Below are positions 55,501 to 64,000 of a DNA stretch of 64,000 nucleotides, piece by piece. Source of the stretch: Liopterus haemorrhoidalis (taxonomy: Eukaryota > Arthropoda > Insecta > Coleoptera > Dytiscidae). The stretch's first letter is position 1; each line of letters starts with the position of its first letter. Location of the stretch: assembly GCA_963971575.1 (NCBI GenBank), contig OZ020625.1, positions 12,749,646 through 12,813,645 of the forward strand, in the 5' to 3' direction. A model generated the notes under the pieces. It was given only the letters and a program-made list of their open reading frames with translations. It searched no databases and was not told the DNA's origin. The translations under genes and the position numbers were made by a program.

Positions 55501-56464
55501 GGAGTTAACTAAATTTTAACCACAAAATGGTTTTCCCGCCATAACTCTTTAAATATTTATCCAATCAAAAAATTGTGTTGGGATAAAAGATTTGTCGTCT
55601 CATTTCCAACAACATTTACAATACATTTTTGACTGTAAAGTTAATAATAAGGGAGTTAACTAAATTTTAACCTCAAAATAGTTTTCCCGCCATAACTCTT
55701 TGAATATTTATCCAATCAAAAAATTGTTTTTGGATAAAAGATTTGTCTTCTTATTTCCAACAACATTTATAATACGTTTTTTACTGTAAAGTTATTAATA
55801 AGGGAGTTAACTAAATTTTAACCACAAATTGGTTTTCCCGCCATAACTCTTTAAATATTTATCCAATCAAAAAATTGTGTTTGGATAAAAGATTTGTCGT
55901 CTCATTTCCAACAACATTTACAAAACATTTTTGACTGTAAAGTTAATAATAAGAAAGTTAACTAAATTTTAACCTCAAAATAGTTTTCCCGCCATAACTC
56001 TTTGAATATTTATCCAATCAAAAAATTGTTTTGGGATAAAAGATTTGTCTTCTTGTTTCCAACAACATTTATTATACGTTTTTTACTGTAAAGTTAATAA
56101 TAAGGGAGTTAACTAAATTTTAACCACAAAATGGTTTTCCCGCCATAACTCTTTAAATATTTATCCAATCAAAAAATTGTGTTGGGATAAAAGATTTGTC
56201 GTCTCATTTCCAACAACATTTACAATACATTTTTGACTGTAAAGTTAATAATAAGGGAGTTAACTAAATTTTAACCTCAAAATAGTTTTCCCGCCATAAC
56301 TCTTTGAATATTTATCCAATCAAAAAATTGTTTTTGGATAAAAGATTTGTCTTCTTATTTCCAACAACATTTATAATACGTTTTTTACTGTAAAGTTATT
56401 AATAAGGGAGTTAACTAAATTTTAACCACAAAATGGTTTTCCCGCCATAACTCTTTGAATATTT
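45744..56464 (+). repeat. 71-mer repeat copy A, unit 2 (10,721 bp)
   Basis: Equivalent to 15095-25815. Markers are ACTAACATTT at 49770, CTGTACAT at 52750, TTTTGCCGCC near 55231 and CTTGTTTCC near 56052. The diverged cluster lies at 52690-54048 and the 8-mer pair at 49972-52387. Confidence 0.86.
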
Positions 56465-59400
56465 ATCCAATCAAAAAATTGTTTTTGGATAAAAGATTTG
56501 TCTTCTTATTTCCAACAACATTTATTATACGTTTTTTACTGTAAAATTATTAATAAGGGAGTTAACTAAATTTTAACCACAAAATGGTTTTCCCGCCATA
56601 ACTCTTTAAATATTTATCCAATCAAAAAATTGTGTTTGGATAAAAGATTTGTCTTCTTATTTCCAACAACATTTATAATACGTTTTTTACTGTAAAGTTA
56701 ATAATAAGGGAGTTAACTAAATTTTAACCACAAAATGGTTTTCCCGCCATAACTCTTTAAATATTTATCCAATCAAAGAATTGTTTTTGGATAAAAGATT
56801 TGTCTTCTTATTTCCAACAACATTTATTATACGTTTTTTACTGTAAAATTATTAATAAGGGAGTTAACTAAATTTTAACCACAAAATGGTTTTCCCGCCA
56901 TAACTCTTTAAATATTTATCCAATCAAAGAATTGTTTTTGGATAAAAGATTTGTCTTCTTATTTCCAACAACATTTATAATACGTTTTTTACTGTAAAGT
57001 TATTAATAAGGGAGTTAACTAAATTTTAACCACAAATTGGTTTTCCCGCCATAACTCTTTAAATATTTATCCAATCAAAAAATTGTGTTTGGATAAAAGA
57101 TTTGTCGTCTCATTTCCAACAACATTTACAATACATTTTTGACTGTAAAGTTAATAATAAGGGAGTTAACTAAATTTTAACCACAAAATTGTTTTCCCGC
57201 CATAACTCTTTGAATATTTATCCAATCAAAAAATTGTTTTTGGATAAAAGATTTGTCTTCTTATTTCCAACAACATTTATTATACGTTTTTTACTGTAAA
57301 GTTAATAATAAGGGAGTTAACTAAATTTTAACCTCAAAATAGTTTTCCCGCCATAACTCTTTGAATATTTATCCAATCAAAAAATTGTTATTGGATAAAA
57401 GATTTGTCTTCTTATTTCCAACAACATTTATTATACGTTTTTTACTGTAAAGTTATTAATAAGGGAGTTAACTAAATTTTAACCACAAAATGGTTTTCCC
57501 GCCATAACTCTTTGAATATTTATCCAATCAAAAAATTGTTTTTGGATAAAAGATTTGTCTTCTTATTTCCAACAACATTTATAATACGTTTTTTACTGTA
57601 AAATTATTAATAAGGGAGTTAACTAAATTTTAACCACAAAATGGTTTTCCCGCCATAACTCTTTAAATATTTATCCAATCAAAAAATTGTGTTTGGATAA
57701 AAGATTTGTCTTCTTATTTCCAACAACATTTATAATACGTTTTTTACTGTAAAGTTAATAATAAGGGAGTTAACTAAATTTTAACCACAAAATGGTTTTC
57801 CCGCCATAACTCTTTAAATATTTATCCAATCAAAGAATTGTTTTTGGATAAAAGATTTGTCTTCTTATTTCCAACAACATTTATAATACGTTTTTTACTG
57901 TAAAGTTATTAATAAGGGAGTTAACTAAATTTTAACCACAAAATGGTTTTCCCGCCATAACTCTTTGAATATTTATCCAATCAAAAAATTGTTTTTGGAT
58001 AAAAGATTTGTCTTCTTATTTCCAACAACATTTATTATACGTTTTTTACTGTAAAATTATTAATAAGGGAGTTAACTAAATTTTAACCACAAAATGGTTT
58101 TCCCGCCATAACTCTTTAAATATTTATCCAATCAAAAAATTGTGTTTGGATAAAAGATTTGTCTTCTTATTTCCAACAACATTTATAATACGTTTTTTAC
58201 TGTAAAGTTAATAATAAGGGAGTTAACTAAATTTTAACCACAAAATGGTTTTCCCGCCATAACTCTTTAAATATTTATCCAATCAAAGAATGGTTTTTGG
58301 ATAAAAGATTTGTCTTCTTATTTCCAACAACATTTATTATACGTTTTTTACTGTAAAATTATTAATAAGGGAGTTAACTAAATTTTAACCACAAAATGGT
58401 TTTCCCGCCATAACTCTTTAAATATTTATCCAATCAAAAAATTGTGTTGGGATAAAAGATTTGTCGTCTCATTTCCAACAACATTTACAATACATTTTTG
58501 ACTGTAAAGTTAATAATAAGGGAGTTAACTAAATTTTAACCTCAAAATAGTTTTCCCGCCATAACTCTTTGAATATTTATCCAATCAAAAAATTGTTATT
58601 GGATAAAAGATTTGTCTTCTTATTTCCAACAACATTTATAATACGTTTTTTACTGTAAAGTTATTAATAAGGGAGTTAACTAAATTTTAACCACAAATTG
58701 GTTTTCCCGCCATAACTCTTTAAATATTTATCCAATCAAAAAATTGTGTTTGGATAAAAGATTTGTCGTCTCATTTCCAACAACATTTACGATACATTTT
58801 TGACTGTAAAGTTAATAATAAGAAAGTTAACTAAATTTTAACCTCAAAATAGTTTTCCCGCCATAACTCTTTGAATATTTATCCAATCAAAAAATTGTTT
58901 TGGGATAAGAGATTTGTCTTCTTATTTCCAACAACATTTATTATACGTTTTTTACTGTAAAGTTAATAATAAGGGAGTTAACTAAATTTTAACCACAAAA
59001 TGGTTTTCCCGCCATAACTCTTTAAATATTTATCCAATCAAAAAATTGTGTTTGGATAAAAGATTTGTCTTCTTATTTCCAACAACATTTATAATACCTT
59101 TTTTACTGTAAAGTTAATAATAAGGGAGTTAACTAAATTTTAACCACAAAATGGTTTTCCCGCCATAACTCTTTAAATATTTATCCAATCAAAGAATTGT
59201 TTTTGGATAAAAGATTTGTCTTCTTATTTCCAACAACATTTATTATACGTTTTTTACTGTAAAATTATTAATAAGGGAGTTAACTAAATTTTAACCACAA
59301 AATGGTTTTCCCGCCATAACTCTTTAAATATTTATCCAATCAAAAAATTGTGTTTGGATAAAAGATTTGTCTTCTTATTTCCAACAACATTTATAATACG

Positions 59401-62400
59401 TTTTTTACTGTAAAGTTAATAATAAGGGAGTTAACTAAATTTTAACCACAAAATGGTTTTCCCGCCATAACTCTTTAAATATTTATCCAATCAAAGAATT
59501 GTTTTTGGATAAAAGATTTGTCTTCTTATTTCCAACAACATTTATTATACGTTTTTTACTGTAAAATTATTAATAAGGGAGTTAACTAAATTTTAACCAC
59601 AAAATGGTTTTCCCGCCATAACTCTTTAAATATTTATCCAATCAAAGAATTGTTTTTGGATAAAAGATTTGTCTTCTTATTTCCAACAACATTTATAATA
59701 CGTTTTTTACTGTAAAGTTATTAATAAGGGAGTTAACTAAATTTTAACCACAAATTGGTTTTCCCGCCATAACTCTTTAAATATTTATCCAATCAAAAAA
59801 TTGTGTTTGGATAAAAGATTTGTCGTCTCATTTCCAACAACATTTACAATACATTTTTGACTGTAAAGTTAATAATAAGGGAGTTAACTAAATTTTAACC
59901 ACAAAATTGTTTTCCCGCCATAACTCTTTGAATATTTATCCAATCAAAAAATTGTTTTTGGATAAAAGATTTGTCTTCTTATTTCCAACAACATTTATTA
60001 TACGTTTTTTACTGTAAAGTTAATAATAAGGGAGTTAACTAAATTTTAACCTCAAAATAGTTTTCCCGCCATAACTCTTTGAATATTTATCCAATCAAAA
60101 AATTGTTATTGGATAAAAGATTTGTCTTCTTATTTCCAACAACATTTATTATACGTTTTTTACTGTAAAGTTATTAATAAGGGAGTTAACTAAATTTTAA
60201 CCACAAAATGGTTTTCCCGCCATAACTCTTTGAATATTTATCCAATCAAAAAATTGTTTTTGGATAAAAGATTTGTCTTCTTATTTCCAACAACATTTAT
60301 AATACGTTTTTTACTGTAAAGTTATTAATAAGGGAGTTAACTAAATTTTAACCACAAATTGGTTTTCCCGCCATAACTCTTTAAATATTTATCCAATCAA
60401 AAAATTGTGTTTGGATAAAAGATTTGTCGTCTCATTTCCAACAACATTTACACTACATTTTTGACTGTAAAGTTAATAATAAGGGAGTTAACTAACATTT
60501 AACCACAAAATGGTTTTCCCGGCATAACTCTTTAAATATTTATCCAATCAAAAAATTGTGTTTGGATAAAAGATTTGTCGTCTCATTTCCAACAACATTT
60601 ACTATACATTTTTGACTGTAAAGTTAATAATAAGGGAGTTAACTAAATTTTAACCACAAAATGGTTTTCCCGCCATAACTCTTTAAATATTTATCCAATC
60701 AAAAAATTGTGTTTGGATAAAAGATTTGTCTTCTTATTTCCAACAACATTTATAATACCTTTTTTACTGTAAAGTTAATAATAAGGGAGTTAACTAAATT
60801 TTAACCACAAAATGGTTTTCCCGCCATAACTCTTTAAATATTTATCCAATCAAAGAATTGTTTTTGGATAAAAGATTTGTCTTCTTATTTCCAACAACAT
60901 TTATTATACGTTTTTTACTGTAAAATTATTAATAAGGGAGTTAACTAAATTTTAACCACAAAATGGTTTTCCCGCCATAACTCTTTAAATATTTATCCAA
61001 TCAAAAAATTGTGTTTGGATAAAAGATTTGTCTTCTTATTTCCAACAACATTTATAATACGTTTTTTACTGTAAAGTTAATAATAAGGGAGTTAACTAAA
61101 TTTTAACCACAAAATGGTTTTCCCGCCATAACTCTTTAAATATTTATCCAATCAAAGAATTGTTTTTGGATAAAAGATTTGTCTTCTTATTTCCAACAAC
61201 ATTTATTATACGTTTTTTACTGTAAAATTATTAATAAGGGAGTTAACTAAATTTTAACCACAAAATGGTTTTCCCGCCATAACTCTTTAAATATTTATCC
61301 AATCAAAAAATTGTGTTGGGATAAAAGATTTGTCGTCTCATTTCCAACAACATTTACAATACATTTTTGACTGTAAAGTTAATAATAAGGGAGTTAACTA
61401 AATTTTAACCTCAAAATAGTTTTCCCGCCATAACTCTTTGAATATTTATCCAATCAAAAAATTGTTTTTGGATAAAAGATTTGTCTTCTTATTTCCAACA
61501 ACATTTATAATACGTTTTTTACTGTAAAGTTATTAATAAGGGAGTTAACTAAATTTTAACCACAAATTGGTTTTCCCGCCATAACTCTTTAAATATTTAT
61601 CCAATCAAAAAATTGTGTTTGGATAAAAGATTTGTCGTCTCATTTCCAACAACATTTACAAAACATTTTTGACTGTAAAGTTAATAATAAGAAAGTTAAC
61701 TAAATTTTAACCTCAAAATAGTTTTCCCGCCATAACTCTTTGAATATTTATCCAATCAAAAAATTGTTTTGGGATAAAAGATTTGTCTTCTTATTTCCAA
61801 CAACATTTATTATACGTTTTTTACTGTAAAGTTAATAATAAGGGAGTTAACTAAATTTTAACCACAAAATGGTTTTCCCGCCATAACTCTTTAAATATTT
61901 ATCCAATCAAAAAATTGTGTTTGGATAAAAGATTTGTCTTCTTATTTCCAACAACATTTATAATACCTTTTTTACTGTAAAGTTAATAATAAGGGAGTTA
62001 ACTAAATTTTAACCACAAAATGGTTTTCCCGCCATAACTCTTTAAATATTTATCCAATCAAAGAATTGTTTTTGGATAAAAGATTTGTCTTCTTATTTCC
62101 AACAACATTTATTATACGTTTTTTACTGTAAAATTATTAATAAGGGAGTTAACTAAATTTTAACCACAAAATGGTTTTCCCGCCATAACTCTTTAAATAT
62201 TTATCCAATCAAAAAATTGTGTTTGGATAAAAGATTTGTCTTCTTATTTCCAACAACATTTATAATACGTTTTTTACTGTAAAGTTAATAATAAGGGAGT
62301 TAACTAAATTTTAACCACAAAATGGTTTTCCCGCCATAACTCTTTAAATATTTATCCAATCAAAGAATTGTTTTTGGATAAAAGATTTGTCTTCTTATTT

Positions 62401-64000
62401 CCAACAACATTTATTATACGTTTTTTACTGTAAAATTATTAATAAGGGAGTTAACTAAATTTTAACCACAAAATGGTTTTCCCGCCATAACTCTTTAAAT
62501 ATTTATCCAATCAAAAAATTGTGTTGGGATAAAAGATTTGTCGTCTCATTTCCAACAACATTTACAATACATTTTTGACTGTAAAGTTAATAATAAGGGA
62601 GTTAACTAAATTTTAACCTCAAAATAGTTTTCCCGCCATAACTCTTTGAATATTTATCCAATCAAAAAATTGTTTTTGGATAAAAGATTTGTCTTCTTAT
62701 TTCCAACAACATTTATAATACGTTTTTTACTGTAAAGTTATTAATAAGGGAGTTAACTAAATTTTAACCACAAATTGGTTTTCCCGCCATAACTCTTTAA
62801 ATATTTATCCAATCAAAAAATTGTGTTTGGATAAAAGATTTGTCGTCTCATTTCCAACAACATTTACGATACATTTTTGACTGTAAAGTTAATAATAAGA
62901 AAGTTAACTAAATTTTAACCTCAAAATAGTTTTCCCGCCATAACTCTTTGAATATTTATCCAATCAAAAAATTGTTTTGGGATAAAAGATTTGTCTTCTT
63001 ATTTCCAACAACATTTATTATACGTTTTTTACTGTAAAGTTATTAATAAGGGAGTTAACTAAATTTTAACCACAAAATGGTTTTCCCGCCATAACTCTTT
63101 AAATATTTATCCAATCAAAAAATTGTGTTGGGATAAAAGATTTGTCGTCTCATTTCCAACAACATTTACAATACATTTTTGACTGTAAAGTTAATAATAA
63201 GGGAGTTAACTAAATTTTAACCACAAAATGGTTTTCCCGCCATAACTCTTTAAATATTTATCCAATCAAAAAATTGTGTTTGGATAAAAGATTTGTCGTC
63301 TCATTTCCAACAACATTTACTATACATTTTTGACTGTAAAGTTAATAATAAGGGAGTTAACTAAATTTTAACCACAAAATGGTTTTCCCGCCATAACTCT
63401 TTAAATATTTATCCAATCAAAAAATTGTGTTGGGATAAAAGATTTGTCGTCTCATTTCCAACAACATTTACTGTACATTTTTGACTGTAAAGTTAATAAT
63501 AAGGGAGTTAACTAAATTTTAACCACAAAATGGTTTTCCCGGTATAACTCTTTAAATATTTATCCAATCAAAAAATTGTTTTTGGATAAAAGATTTGTCT
63601 TCTTATTTCCAACAATATTTATAATACGTTTTTTACTGTTAAATTATTAATAAGGGAGTTAACTAAATTTTAACCACAAAATGGTTTTCCCGCCATAACT
63701 CTTTAAATATTTATCCAATCAAAAAATTGTGTTTGGATAAAAGATTTGTCGTCTCATTTCCAACAACATTTACTATACATTTTTGACTGTAAAGTTAATA
63801 ATAATGGAGTTAACTAAATTTTAACCACAAAATGGTTTTCCCGCCATAACTCTTTAAATATTTATCCAATCAAAAAATTGTGTTTGGATAAAAGATTTGT
63901 CTTCTTATTTCCAACAACATTTATAATACGTTTTTTACTGTAAAGTTAATAATAAGGGAGTTAACTAAATTTTAACCACAAAATGGTTTTCCCGCCATAA
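56465..64000 (+). repeat. 71-mer repeat copy B, unit 2 (to window edge)
   Basis: Equivalent to 25816-33351. Markers are CGATACAT at 58790, ACTAACATTT at 60491 and CTGTACAT at 63471. It carries the private substitution at 58292. Confidence 0.85.
63864..64000 (+). repeat. Partial last monomer (137 bp)
   Basis: Starts ATCCAATCA at 63864 and is cut by the window edge within CCCGCCATAA. The array therefore continues to the right. The left edge also begins exactly at monomer position 1 with no flank, so the array probably continues there too. Confidence 0.95.

Larger units (their letters stand above)
1..64000 (+). repeat. Satellite DNA array, 151-bp monomer, about 424 copies
   Basis: The entire window is a head-to-tail tandem repeat. 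Monomer starts (ATCCAATCA) fall at 1, 152, 303, 453, 604, 755 and so on to 63864. Length bookkeeping closes exactly: 423 complete monomers at 151 bp minus ten one-base-shorter monomers gives 63,863 bp, plus a 137-base partial. All copies have the same orientation. I saw no inversion, insertion, mobile element or unique sequence. The first monomer has 37 G/C of 151. In the consensus, stops occur in all three plus frames (for example monomer positions 26, 78, 103, 110) and all three minus frames, and 151 is not a multiple of three, so no frame stays open beyond roughly 50 codons. The array type (AT-rich, 150-180 bp class, nested higher-order repeats) is typical of centromeric or pericentromeric satellites in plants and animals. 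The centromeric role is inferred, and the family and organism are not recognised. Confidence 0.98.
33970..64000 (+). repeat. Super-repeat unit 2 (runs off the window)
   Basis: A copy of 4831-33969. The offset is 29,139 up to about 36.3 kb and 30,649 from about 37.7 kb to the end, the difference being a 1,510-bp gain. At that length the unit would end near 64,618, so about 620 bp lie beyond the window. I noticed two substitutions not in unit 1 or neighbouring copies: T-to-G at 36633 (GGAGGTAACT) and T-to-G at 58292 (GAATGGTTTTT). The comparison was by marker and monomer type, not every base, so the true count may be higher. Confidence 0.9.

Noticed and set aside
1..64000. Regular spacing suggesting a CRISPR array
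   Set aside because: The whole 151-bp period is conserved. There are no short direct repeats separated by unique spacers and no cas genes.
1..64000. Protein-coding repeats
   Set aside because: Stops occur in all six frames of each monomer and 151 is not divisible by three, so frames rotate and close within roughly 50 codons.
1..64000. Plasmid or phage iterons, or a replication origin
   Set aside because: There is no replication gene, and 64 kb of 151-bp repeats far exceeds any iteron cluster. Higher-order structure fits eukaryotic satellite.
1..64000. Embedded transposon, telomere repeat, rDNA spacer or tRNA
   Set aside because: The monomer register is never broken, and no sequence outside the satellite was found on either strand.

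Overview
The whole 64,000-base window is one uninterrupted satellite DNA array. About 424 head-to-tail monomers lie on the same strand (423 complete plus a 137-base partial at the right edge). There is no gene, no RNA gene, no transposon and no unique sequence. The monomer is 151 bp and AT-rich (37 G/C of 151 in the first copy, about 25% GC). Stops fall in all six frames of every monomer, so nothing longer than about 50 codons stays open. This points to eukaryotic heterochromatin, plausibly centromeric or pericentromeric, assembled from long reads. I do not recognise the satellite family and cannot name the organism.

Monomers fall into two subfamilies that I call C-type and G-type. They differ at about six linked positions: monomer positions 39, 43, 61, 62, 67 and 73. 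The subfamilies are interleaved, and many monomers are chimeras of the two. Shorthand used below: monomer position 1 is the first base of ATCCAATCA.

The array has nested higher-order structure instead of one simple higher-order repeat. The largest level is a tandem duplication. Unit 1 (4831-33969, 29,139 bp, 193 monomers) is followed directly by unit 2 (33970 to the window end). Unit 2 is the same unit after gaining 1,510 bp (10 monomers) near 36.2-37.7 kb, so the offset between units is 29,139 bp before that point and 30,649 bp after it. Inside each unit is a 10,721-bp (71-monomer) segment present once in full and once truncated. Inside those are an 18-mer pair (2,718 bp), a 12-mer pair (1,811 bp), a 10-mer pair (1,509 bp), a 9-mer pair (1,358 bp), an 8-mer pair (1,208 bp) and 3-mer pairs (453 bp). 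The first 3.3 kb is an older, rearranged relative of the start of unit 1.

The layout reads as a record of successive unequal exchanges, all in register with the monomer. Net length arithmetic over the window is satisfied by 151-bp monomers plus exactly ten 150-bp monomers, all carrying the same one-base T-run deletion. Several duplication edges coincide with chimeric monomers. Every monomer also carries a 9-bp-arm inverted repeat, one GC-rich block (TTTCCCGCC) and a CCAATCA motif. Their function is unknown.
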